Source of the DNA: Chondrus crispus
Taxonomy: Eukaryota; Rhodophyta; Florideophyceae; Gigartinales; Gigartinaceae
Assembly (NCBI RefSeq): GCF_000350225.1
Contig: NW_005179211.1
Span: 172,666 to 236,665 of the forward strand
Length of the DNA: 64,000 bases
Direction: 5' to 3'
The notes beneath the pieces were generated by a model that saw only the letters and a program-made list of their open reading frames with translations, ran no database searches and had not been told where the DNA came from. Each line of letters starts with the position of its first letter. The first letter of the stretch is position 1. A program made the position numbers and the translations under genes. This document shows, in pieces, positions 40,710 to 51,481 of this stretch.

Positions 40710-43019
40710 CATGTCGACAAGTGCCCCCGGAGACGTCGGTCCCGGGGGCGAGTAGAAGCGGATCGGCAAGGGCGTCCAGGATCCCGCGAGGTCCTCGCAC
40801 CCGAAGCCAGGCCAATACGGCCACGAATCCCGAAGGTCAAGAATCCCCGACGGGGATTGAAGCCGACAAGGATAACCTATCCTACAGGTTCGAGAAGATG
40901 GGCGAGGAAATTCGCCAAGATATGACGAAAAATCTGGAGTCTGAATTAGCCCTCGTCCGGAAGCAACTGGAGTTGCAAGCATCCGAGTTCCACACTGTTT
41001 TAGGAGAGCTATCGGCTCGAGTGGATCTCGTCGAGAAGAAGCGAGGTGAGGCGACCGACGGCCTGGAGGCGGAGGTCCTAGCTTCGTTGAAAATTTCAGT
41101 CAAGGATGCGAGGCGCGACGCGAATCAAGCCTTGGAGTCCTTAGGAAAATTTAGAACAAGCATCGATGACCGATTCGATCGCGCCGCGCAACATCTCAAG
41201 GACCTTGAGCAGGCCGCGAATCAAGCTCCGCAAGGATCGTACGACGAGCCGCTCCCTTCGGGTAGAGAGGGCGACCGTCGGTCGAAGAAGGACAAGCCCG
41301 CTCGTCAGCGGAGCTCCGAGTCGAAGCCCTCGAAGAAAGACAAGTGATGTACAAGCAAGGGTCACTGTAGTAACGATCCGGAGAACCGCCACTCACAGTC
41401 GGAGTCGCTTGGTCCCTCCGAAGATGGTAACGGCGGTTCGTCGAACCATTCGGGCGATTCCGAACGCCGTTCAGAAGAAGGAAACGGAATTTCGTCAAGC
41501 AGGAAAATTTCCTCCAGACGAGGCGGAGTCACTTCGTCCGCCTCGCGGAGAGACAATAACGCGGAGCCCGAAGATGTTGCAACGCGGCGCGGGCCTCGAT
41601 GGGAGGAGTTGGAGGAGCTGAATCCGACCAACTACCTCTTCAAGAAGTTACTTTCGTACCGAACGTACCGCTTGCGGAACCCGCAGACATATTTGTCAAG
41701 TTCCCGGCGGACCACCTTGCGAAAAATCAGGAGAGATATTCCGCCTAAGGTGAAGAAGGACAACACGTTCACAGGTGAGGACGGGGTCCTTGTGTTGGAT
41801 TTTTTTGGCAAAATTAGTTCAAGGGTTCGATACTCAAGAAATGAACGAGGGGCAAGCGATCCGCTTGTTGCCCGAATTTCTAAGCGGCATCGCCTTGAGA
41901 CAGTACACTTCGGTGTCTCAGACGGCCGGGTCCCACCACGGAAAGGTATCCGTTTGGCCGGAGGCCGTACAGTGGTTGTTGAGGAGTTTCGCAACCGACG
42001 AGGCGATCCGTCAAGCCGTACTCGCATTGCGAGAGGTTCAGCAAAGACCGTCTGAAGACGAGATGGAATTTCATATCCGTCTGACGGACGCGAGCAATCG
42101 ATGTGGAAACGTATATTCGATGGAAGAACAAATGACGATGTTTGTTGAAGGACTCGATTCGAGTATCAAGCCGATGGTATCTCAATACCGGCAAGACAAT
42201 CGGGACGTTTCGTTTTTGAGACTAGTTAATTACGCGAAGGCGCATGGCTCGGCGAGCCGCCCTAAGGACAAGAAGACCAAGAAGGTCACGATTCAGACGC
42301 CGTCGACAATTAGGGCGGGTAAGAAGCCGAGGGCTTCTTATCCCGGTCGCAAAAGTCACGCCGCCGTCCATTTGGCCGAGTCCATTTCAGCGTCAGATGA
42401 GCGCGGTGCGCATGGAGGTAGCGAAAATCACTACGAAGGAGCGTTAGTAGCCGAAGGCGAGTTCATTGAGCCATCAGAGGGCTACGGACACGAGGACTAC
42501 GGAGACAGCGGGTCGTCAACTTCACCGACGCCTGCATACACGACGGAGTCGTTTTCAGAGCCCACGGATCCCGTGATGATGTTTCGGGGACGCGGCCACA
42601 CGCCGGCGCCGCGCATTCCGATGGAAGACAAGGGTATGACGTTTCGGAGGCCAGGCTGGATGGGAAGGCCGCAGCGTCAAGGAAGGCCGCCGGCCCGTGG
42701 AGGACCTAGGCCGCAGTATCCTGTCAAGACGCACGGACTGGTGTGCCATCATTGCTATGAAAAGGGGCACGCCGCGCCAACGTGCATTCTTTCCCTCCGG
42801 GAAATACACCGAGTTTTGGAAAATTATGAGGCGTTGTCTCCGATGGAGAGATTAGGGATACCATTGACGAGTTATCTGAAGGTCAAGAATTGGTTCGATT
42901 CGCAGACGGCGAGCACGCCGAGTGCTTCAACGCCGAGGCCGAACCAACCCTTCAGAGGGTCCGCCGCGGGGCCCGCGCCGTCGGATGTGAGAAGGATCCC
43001 GCAGCGGCAGGAAAACTAG
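40710..43019 (+). pseudogene. gag: gag polyprotein of element A2, multiply broken
   Basis: ATG 40710 starts MSTSAPGDVGPG as in A1. An indel near 40740 moves the frame to one open from 40721 until TGA at 41345 (A1 has CGA, Arg). The same frame resumes as far as VLDF near 41810. There an extra T in a T-run shifts to the frame 41775-43019 (LVQGFDTQEMNEGQ..., EGLDSSIKPM). The zinc knuckle CHHCYEKGHAAPTC is intact. The end GGAAAAC-TAG (43010-43019) is the counterpart of the A1 frameshift heptamer, with one G to A change. Confidence 0.88.
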
Positions 43020-44265
43020 AGAGGGGAATCTTGCATGAGTCGCGAGAGGCACAGAGTCGACGTACTGTGCCCGGGGCTCAGCCCCGTTCCCCGTCTCTAA
43101 GGGAAAAATCAGGCCCCGATGAGGAGGTTGTTGGATTGGTGGATAAGCCCAAAGGGCCAGCTCAATCAAGAAAATTTTGAGCCGAGCCTGAGATCATCCG
43201 CTGGAAGAAGTTCGACGGCCCTGGTACAGGGTTAAGCGAAGGGAATGTCCCGAGAAGATTTTGGTTCTTGCGCGAAAAAACTACAAAGTTTACGCGGACA
43301 TTGGACCAACAGTCGGATTGATGAGCCGGGTGTTGTCTGTTTTAGACACCGGCGCCGGACCAAACCTTGTGCGAAAATCGGAACTCCCAGCTGGAATGGA
43401 ATCTCTAGTGTCCTACGGACCGACCCAAGACATTGGCGACGCGAACAATAGGCCACTCCGGACTCTCGGCACAATTAGAATGCCTGTGAGGCTTGGAAAA
43501 TTTGTGGCCGCAGCCGAGTTTATTGTATGCGAAACACTAGCAGTCCCGCTAATTCTAGGCGCGGACTACTGTGACCGGTTTGTGGAAGCAATTTATCCAA
43601 GGAAGAAAACGGTTGAGTTGGCGGATTTCTCGGAGGTTCCGATAGTTAGGCGGTTCTCGACGAGAAAAGGGAAGAAGAATCTCGTCCCGGGAGAGGACGA
43701 GAATGATGGAAAGGTGGAGCGAATTTCCCCTAAGGTAAAAGTGGCAAGAGCCACGACTATCGAGCCAGGGACGCAACGCGTCGTGGAATGCACCTTGAAG
43801 AGGGCGGGCTTGGTTGTGGTTCAGCCGTACTCGTCGTTGTACGAAAGGCACGGGTTGACGTGCACGAATGGTGTCGTTCAGGTTGAGACTGACAGGCTAT
43901 TTCGTTTACTCGTTGCGAATTTTAGGACGTACCCTGTCAGGGTGCAAAAAGGCCAAGTGGTGGCAGAATTATTACCACACCCGAGAGCCGCGCTCGAGAG
44001 CAAAACTACCATTGGAGAAGTTCTCGGAATTCAAGAAAGGAAGAAGGAAAATTTTCCTAATTCCACAAAGACGCCTACGGGCGAGACAAGATGCGAACCG
44101 TCGGATCAAGCGCGCGAGGACCAGCCAGAAGAACGGTCGGCAGGGCTCTCAGCGTCGGCATCTACGAAGCCGCAACGCAGGATTGAGACGCCGCCGCTGG
44201 ACGTGGAGGACCTCGACCTGAGCCACGTGCCGGACCGGCTGCGCGACGGTTCCGTCGGATTTTGA
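42890..44265 (+). pseudogene. pol: pol of element A2: linker and aspartic protease
   Basis: The -1 frame overlaps the gag end (42890-43180) and stops at a TGA. A shifted frame, 43261-44265, carries the protease (LDTGAGPN, ILGADYCDRFVEAIYP) and the linker toward RT. A one-base loss near 44250 (RLRDGSVGF against RLRERFRRM in A1) ends the frame before RT. Confidence 0.88.
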
Positions 44266-45119
44266 AGAAGTATTCAAGGATGTGGGATGGGACGCTTGGC
44301 GAAATTAATACCACAGTCCATCGGATCGAGTTGATCCCCGAGACTCGTCCCATCGCACAAGCCCCGTATCGGGCCGGGCCTAAAGCCCGCGAAGTAGAAG
44401 ATGCAGGGGTGCAGAAGATGTTAGAGGCAGGAGTGATAGAACCAGCGCAGTCAGAATGGGCGTCGCCTGTGTTGCTGGTGCCCAAGCCGAACGGGTCAAT
44501 GCGTTTTTGCGTAGACTACCGCAGGCTGAACGCAGTGACAGTGAAGGACATGTACCCTTTACCGCGCATGGATGAGTGTCTAGACTCGCTTGGTGACACC
44601 AAGGTTTTCTCCGCGTTGGACGCGATTTCGGGATATTGGCAGATGCCTATCCCCGAGTGCGACCGCGAGAAGACCGCATTTTCGTGTCACTCAGGTCTGT
44701 ATCGCTTCTCGAGAATGCCCTTCGGGCTAACCAACGCGCCAGCGACGTTCCAGAGAGCAATGGATATCCTGCTCTCTCCGTTCCGTTGGAAATGCTGTTT
44801 GGTGTATCTGGATGACATAATAATTTTTAGCAAGTCTTGGGAGGAGCACATCGTGCACGTAGATGAAATACTTTCTGTATTGGAGAAGGCAGGTGTGAAG
44901 CTCAAGCTTCGCAAGTGCGAATGTTTCGTCGAAAAGATCAAGTACCTGGGCCACGTCGTCCGCCCAGGTACTCTAGAAGTCGATGTCGCGCGAACCGTCG
45001 CGTTGGAACGAGTGCCGTACCCGCGAACACAGACACAACTTAGAAGCTTCCTGGGACTTTGCAATGTCTACCGCAGGTTCGTTCCGCATTATGCGAAAAT
45101 TGCGCAGCCTCTAAACTGA
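44262..45119 (+). pseudogene. pol: pol of element A2: reverse transcriptase
   Basis: The complete RT core lies in one frame: FCVDYRRLNAVT, FSALDAISGYWQM, MPFGLTNAPATFQR, VYLDDIIIFSKSW and RSFLGLCNVYRRF. It stops at TGA 45117-45119, where A1 has Gln (PLNQLLKKG). The catalytic YLDD is present. The domain itself is unbroken but has no own start. Confidence 0.9.
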
Positions 45120-45610
45120 CTACTGAAGAAAGGACAACCGGTCCAGTTGGAAGGATTCGACGAACCGTGCAAGAAAGCTTTTCAAAAGCTCAAGGACGCC
45201 ATCCTGGCACCGCCGGTGTTGGCGCTGCCGAAGAAGGACCTACCCTACTCGGTAGACACCGATGCAAGCGACTATCAAATCGGCGCTGCATTATTTCAAA
45301 CACACCCGGCTGCGCAACGCAAACCCATCGGGTTCTTTTTAAGAACGTTAGCCGCAGCCGAGAGAAACTATTCTGTATCAGAAAAAGAATGTCTAGCCGT
45401 AATTTAGGCCGTACAGACTCTAAGACCATATCTATATGGCGAGCACTTCATTGTGCATACCGACCATGCCTCATTGAGGTGGTTGATGAACGTAACCGAC
45501 CCCAGCAGGAGATTAATTCGATGGAGGCTCCGCCTCTCGGAATTCGAATTCGAAATCAAGTACAAGAAGGGCAAGGCGAACAGTCAAGCTGATGCCCTGT
45601 CAAGATTACG
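45120..45610 (+). pseudogene. pol: pol of element A2: RNase H with shared UAG
   Basis: TDASDYQIGA, SEKECLAVI and HTDHASLRWL carry the acidic residues. The TAG at 45405-45407 sits in the codon that is Trp in element M and is also TAG in A1. The domain ends in ADALSRL. Confidence 0.88.
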
Positions 45611-47471
45611 GACCGCAGGAGAAACCGTCGACGAAATCGACGACGAAATCCCATGCTTTATGGCCGAACCGGCCGAGGGTACAGTGGAGGACGAGGACAG
45701 TTTTGACGCGTTAGACGACATCCTCGCTCTTGAGGGAGGGACCGCCCCTGATCGCCTCGATCAATTCCAAGCTGTCACTCCGGAGGAGCTCATTCGCGAG
45801 CAAGCCGTCGACCCCTTCTGCAATCGCATCAAGGAAGAAATGGACGCCGGAAAGGTGAGAACGTTCAGCATGGAGACCGAGGAACTCGATGGAACTCTAT
45901 GCCGTACCGCGGCAGAGTTTGTACAAGTGGTGATACCACAATCGTTAAGGGACCGCGTCGTAGGGTTGAGCCACTACGCAAAATTGGCAGGCCACCCGGG
46001 AGGCAGGAAACTTTACAAGACTTTGAGAAGATATTTTTATTGGCCTACGATGGCCCTAGACTGCTATGCAGTCGCGAAGAATTGCGCCGCATGTGCGCGG
46101 GAGAGGGTGAAGTTAAGAAGAAACACAAAGGAAATGAAGCTGTTCACGCCCAAAGCTCCGCTGGAGTTTGTCGCCATCGAAATTCTCGGCGAGCTAATTA
46201 CAACTAAACGAGGAAATCGGTACATTCTCGTGATCAGCGATCGATACTCGAAACTGGTACGAACCGTACCGTTGAGGAAGATATCAGCTGCGCACATCGC
46301 ACAAGCCTTCGTTCACCATTGGGTATTCGTGTACGGACCGCCGTTCAAGCTGCTGTCCGACAATGGAACACAGTTCACGGCCCGGTTCTTTCAGAATGTC
46401 TGCCGAATTCTCGGCATACGCACTGTGTTCACGACTACGTACCACGCGCAAGCCAACGGCCAAGTTGAGAGGTTTAACCGCACGCTGACTTCCGCGTTGC
46501 GAAAATACGTTGGAGAGCATCCCAAGGACTGGGACCTATTTAGCGACGCTGTGACGTTCGCATACAACACGCAAGTTCATCGAACTACGAATATCGCGCC
46601 CTTCGAGCTGGTGTTAGCTCGGGCGCCGAGAAGCATTGCGTTACAAGCACAGCCAAGTCTGGAAGGATTTAGCTCGAATCGAGCGTACTACCTGAAATGG
46701 CAGTCGTGGTTGGAAAGCCTGATGAAAGGCGCTGATAAGAGCCTGCGAAAAGAACAAGCCCGGTACAAGCGAAATTTCGACGCACGCCTTCGCAAACTGC
46801 AATATGAGATCCCGCCGGGGTCCTACGTGTTCCTTCGGAAGGAGCAGGGCACGGCTAGCGAACCGAAACACAAGCTGGCACAAGTCGCCACAGGACCTTA
46901 TCAGGTCCGAAGATCGGATCAACATACGGTAGTCATTGCCATTGGCGATCAGGAGGAACGCGTATCGCGAGACAGGGTGGAGTTAGCCCCAAGCCCGATG
47001 GACTATGCGCCGATAACTGGCCTACGGCAAGCGCTACAGTTCCAGGGAGAGCCGGAGCTAAACGAAGAAGGAGAGGTAATGGAGGACGAGGAACGTCCTC
47101 ACACCCGTGCGCCTACGACGGGGGACCAGGACAATTTAGTTGGTCGAACGCCAACAGCGGAGACACCTCCAGACCTACGCGAGTTCGGAAAGTCCAGAGA
47201 AGAGGATGAGTTGGAAGATCTTCGGAAGGGGGAAGGACAGTTGGACACGCAGGAAGAAGGAACCGAGAGTCAGGAGTATGTGATGGACAAGATCGTGGAC
47301 CACGGCTACGACGAGGAGAAATTTATTCTCAAAGTGAGGTGGTATGGGTATACCAACGAGGACGCAACGTGGGAACCTATTGAGCAGATCCCCCGCAGCG
47401 CCGTAGTCACATATTTCCGAAGGAAAAGGCTGCCCTTACCCACGCAAGCGTCGCACGCACAACCGGGATAG
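45453..47471 (+). pseudogene. pol: pol of element A2: RNase H end, integrase, chromodomain (672-aa open frame)
   Basis: This is the longest intact pol part of the A family. The zinc part HYAKLAGHPGG...CAAC is followed by the DDE core (AIEILGEL, where A1 has AIDILGEL, so the first Asp is Glu here; LLSDNGTQF; GQVERFNRTL). A GPYQVRRS region and an acidic linker follow, then a chromodomain (EYVMDKIVDHGYDEEKFILK, WYGY, ATWEP) near residues 610-660. The lost first catalytic Asp should inactivate integration. The frame opens after the shared TAG and has no start of its own. Confidence 0.88.
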
Positions 47472-49500
47472 CCATCGTAAATAGAATTAGTAGGTTAGAG
47501 ACAACAGAGAGGTCAGAACTTTGAGGAAGGAACACATCTACGGGGTTCGCAGATAAGGAGTTTGAAGAAAAGGAGAGCAAGGCAGAGAAGCGAGACTGTA
47601 TCCTTGGATGAGGCATTGAGCCTCTCGGAAAACACACACGCCTCATCACGGTACGCACGAGAAATGACGTTTCGAACGGACGGTCCGCCCACGTGGGGGG
47701 GATGATGAAATCAAATTATATATACATATGTAAGCGCGTCGACAACAACCCGCTGAACAGGCGACACAAGTGAGAAGTCGATTCCAGCCATGCTGTGAAA
47801 TTATAATAAAAAAGCAGGAAAAATTACGGCAGCTGCAGTACGCACGATAAGTGGTGATCGTTTGCCACAGTCGGCGACATAACTATTCTAAGTCGTCCCG
47901 CAGCCAAGCCCCACCCGACCTCACACGAAGCCAATCGTCACACTCACTGCTAACACACTGCCCATGCTCGCCGAGCACGAAGACTCGTCCAAAGGGACCA
48001 CCCTCAGAATGGCGCGGCTACGAATTCACCCGCGGTGACCGACGTCGGCGCTCACAACCGGTCCTATTTTTTTCCAGGACGATCTACTTAGCACTTACCC
48101 ATCATGATTTCTCTTCAACTCTGTCGTTTCTTTGTTTCTTTATTTTATTCAGTTTTCCTCTTTTCTGTTTTGTTATTGTTCTATTTTAGTTATTTTCATT
48201 TTTTGTGTTGTCAAGGAGACGACCCCGCACTGCGGGGGTCGATCAGGAGAACTACAAGGACACTTCCGAAGGAAGCGATGACAGGGGTAATCAGCGAGGA
48301 AGGGGAACGTCGACGACGCGGCGAGGTGGAGCGCGAAGAGCAAGGCGCGTACGGTGGTGATGAGATCCAGCAAGATCTCATCTCAGGTGCGAAATAGATT
48401 GAAACCCAAGTGATAATCGCAGGGGAGAGTACCGACATCTTACAATGTGGGAACGCAACCGACGGCAGCTTGCTAAATACTGCTGAGAGCCGTGAACCTG
48501 TTCCCGGCAATTCGAACGAGGGAACTATGAGGGAAGACAACGTGTCTGTCGTGTGCACCGAATCGATGCCAGGTATTAATGACGTCGTCTGTATTGGACT
48601 GTACCAAGGGAATTTTCCTACAGTCCTTAATGAGGTCTCATCGAGAGTTGTTCCAGCTTCGCATAGTCGTCGCGACCGGGGGAGGCCTATTCTACCAAGG
48701 GCGTCGAGGGGGAGACCAATCTGTTAGCATGATCAGAAGGGATGGGCTCTATCGCTCACGCATCTACGCTAATCTACGAGCGTCCTACTTACCCGCCTGC
48801 CAACATGTGGTACTTCTGTCCACCATAACCTCCCATACCTTTCCTTTGTTTTTGTTTTTTTGTTGATGATCACGCATAGAACAAGCACCCCGCACCGCGC
48901 ACCACGACGCCCGATAGTCGACGAACGATAGAGAAGAACTTGCGAATCGTCGATCGTAATTAATTCCCTACGGTTTTTGTCAAGTCAAGAAGGAGTAGAG
49001 GGGATGTGACGACCGCATCGTGATATACGCCATAGTGGGAGACGTACCGAGAACCTCGATGTGCTATCAATTGCCACCGAGTACAGTAGTCACCGAAGAC
49101 GTCAGAAACCCAAGGACGAGACGAGCAGGCTCGTTTCTGATCAATACCGGAACCTCCGGTTCAGAGTCTGAGACGTCGTCAAATCCCCCAACAAGCGTTG
49201 AAAGTCAGCGATAATACTGGGTCCTCCGTTTGTGAGCAATGCTCCACCCCCCACTTCACTACAATCTCAAAGAACCTACTGAAGAAAAGGATCCCCTAGT
49301 CTCCTTCCAGCCCGCCATCTTGTACCACAACGCCCCGCTGCCGCTTTATGATCGCCGGTCGTAAGAAATTATTTATTGCCCTCCCAAACGATATTAGCAT
49401 CGCACGAAACTATGCGACGCAGATGAACAGTGTTGGGTTGGTTGCTATTCGAGTTCTGGCGCACAGGAAAAGCGTGGGGTACGTCACCCTGACCTGACGC
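47472..49500 (+). other. 3' region of A2: proximal part with splice-acceptor-like tract
   Basis: Alignable to A1 up to about 48640. A long pyrimidine-rich tract (48060-48215) ends in TTTTTTGTGTTGTCAAG before a short charged frame (PKEAMTGVISEEGERRRR) that ends at 48397 and exists in related form in A1. This could be the acceptor for a spliced subgenomic RNA. No intact gene is visible up to 49.5 kb. Confidence 0.4.
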
Positions 49501-50044
49501 ATGAATTCCAAATGAATGACGCAGAGCAGATGGAAAGCTGTGTGGCAACCGGTAGAAGTTGTCGAAAAGTTGAGGAGGGTTGCGAGTCACAAATCAGAAG
49601 AGAACGGGAGTGAGCGGTTATCTGCGATGGTTCCAGTGACGAGAGCTGCGCGTCTGAGGGCATTGTTTTGCGATGAGAGCGTTGTCGAAAGCTGGCTGAC
49701 AGCTTTACAGTAGGACAAAGCATCAACGGCACGTGAGAAGTGTGAAGAGTTTCTTGCCGGATGTCGAGAGGTTTGCGCCCGGGCCGTGGTCTCTCCCAAT
49801 ACGTACATGTGTCGCTGCATTCAAGGGGAAGTTGTTAGAAACGGTCGACTCACCGGGTTCAGAAGCTCAAAAGGTGATACTCGATTCGGGCGGTGCCGTC
49901 ACGGTATTGGCAGAACGAGGAGGGCCTGAACACGACGGGCAGTGAAACGAAAATGGCTAGGACGAGTCAAGTAGTACCCGAAGGACAGCTGGCGACGCAG
50001 CGATGAGACTGGATCAGGCCTGTTGGAAATATGCTTAGCAAAAG

Positions 50045-50590
50045 ATGACTGCATACTCTTGGTTTCGCCGAGCCCATGAAGAGGGCAGTGTCGACAACGG
50101 CACTAACGCAGACATGTCTGATTACGACGCATCCTATGATACAGCCGCTTGTATGTCTCAGGACAGCAGCCGTGCTGTTGTTGGAGTCAGCAACGAGGAT
50201 TTGATTACTTGGTGCCCCGGGGCAAACGAACTTTTTCTATCCTTCGAGGGCCATTCACATGAGCTAACTGATGTAGTGAGGGTCAATGATTGGGCACGCG
50301 TTACGTCCGGACCATGTGACGGAACAGCGAGAGTGGGGGACATTGAGACTGGAAGTCAAATCGGAGAAGTCCCTACTCCGAAAAGAAAAATGTCAGAATA
50401 CAAGAAGAGAGAGAAACTGAGTGGAAGAATGTTACGATACCGCAGGTGTGGAGAGGTGGAAGCCCACCGAGACAACCCTAGTGAGTTGGAAGAGGAACGA
50501 AAACGTGGAGATGAACGTGTGAAATATTTTTACGAAATTCGCGTGACTTTTGAAGGCAATGAAGGGCGAAATGGTCCTCTGATATTGTAG
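50045..50590 (+). CDS. Sense accessory ORF 1 of element A2, 181 aa
   Basis: ATG 50045 to TAG 50590, same strand as pol, 2.6 kb downstream of it. The acidic N-terminal half (MSDYDASYDTAACMSQDSS) is followed by a basic, helical C-terminal half (KRKMSEYKKREKL, ELEEERKRGDERVKY). No known domain. Because A1 is cut off and M lacks this region, I cannot test its conservation. It may be a decayed piece of a larger spliced ORF. Confidence 0.4.
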   Translation: MTAYSWFRRAHEEGSVDNGTNADMSDYDASYDTAACMSQDSSRAVVGVSNEDLITWCPGANELFLSFEGHSHELTDVVRVNDWARVTSGPCDGTARVGDIETGSQIGEVPTPKRKMSEYKKREKLSGRMLRYRRCGEVEAHRDNPSELEEERKRGDERVKYFYEIRVTFEGNEGRNGPLIL

Positions 50591-50765
50591 GGGTTGTGCA
50601 GTGGACTCCAATCGTGTTAATGGACGAAGCGGCCAAGCTGGACCGGAGGGTTCGAGCGTCTCGACGGCGACGACCCATACGTTATTTTATTTTGATGTCG
50701 CAACCCCCCTCGTCTTGTCGGAATTAATTGACAATAATATTCCCCCTAAGGAGCCCCGAGAACGG

Positions 50766-51191
50766 ATGGTAGGTGGTCTTGATGACGTTTTCGAGGATGC
50801 CCGATGTGCGAGAAAAGAGGAGGTAAGTGAGGAATTTGAAGAGGTAAAAAGGGAGAGACAAAGAGAGGAGGTAAACCACAAAAGAGGAGGAAAGGGAAGA
50901 CGCACATCGAGGATGGGAGAAAGAGAATGCGCAGGAAATTGGGGGAAATTGAGAAATGAAGAGGAGGAAAGAAAAACGGACCACCTCAGAGACTCTAGGG
51001 GGGACTGTATTTCCTTGAGGAGGAATCTCCAAACGGGCAACGGAGCAACTGAAGATGCGATCATTGACGACATCTCGTGGATGGCTGAACAAAAAGGGGA
51101 GAGGGCGACTAGAAAAATTGTCTGGGACCGCCACGCCCCCGCCTACGGCAAGAAGAGGGCAAACGAAAGGAGGAAGTCGGAGATGCCGTAA
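50766..51191 (+). CDS. Sense accessory ORF 2 of element A2
   Basis: The frame is open from about 50601 with its first ATG at 50766 and a stop at 51191. It is very rich in Glu, Arg and Lys (EEFEEVKRERQREEVNHKRG) and probably helical. It starts just after ORF 1 in another frame, so the two could be one frameshifted gene. No homology recognised. Confidence 0.33.
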   Translation: MVGGLDDVFEDARCARKEEVSEEFEEVKRERQREEVNHKRGGKGRRTSRMGERECAGNWGKLRNEEEERKTDHLRDSRGDCISLRRNLQTGNGATEDAIIDDISWMAEQKGERATRKIVWDRHAPAYGKKRANERRKSEMP

Positions 51192-51481
51192 ACACGCACG
51201 TTGCCGCCCCCGTTAGGCAGAGTCAGGGCGTAGGAAAAGAGGGAGAAAAATTGTCAAGGATAAAGAGGAGGAATTGAAGAGAAGGAAACATAGGGGAATC
51301 AGAAAAGGGAAAACTGAAAATGCAAAAGAGGAGGAAGTGGGATATAACAGGAGATTCGCAGGTGGGTTCTTTTTATCGCCCAAAGATCGTACGATAAAGT
51401 CGCTAGTCGACTATCAGGCCGGCAGGATGGGAAAAGAAGGACAGGTCGCAAGGAAGTGCTGTGGTCGCCGTCTCAACGAGA

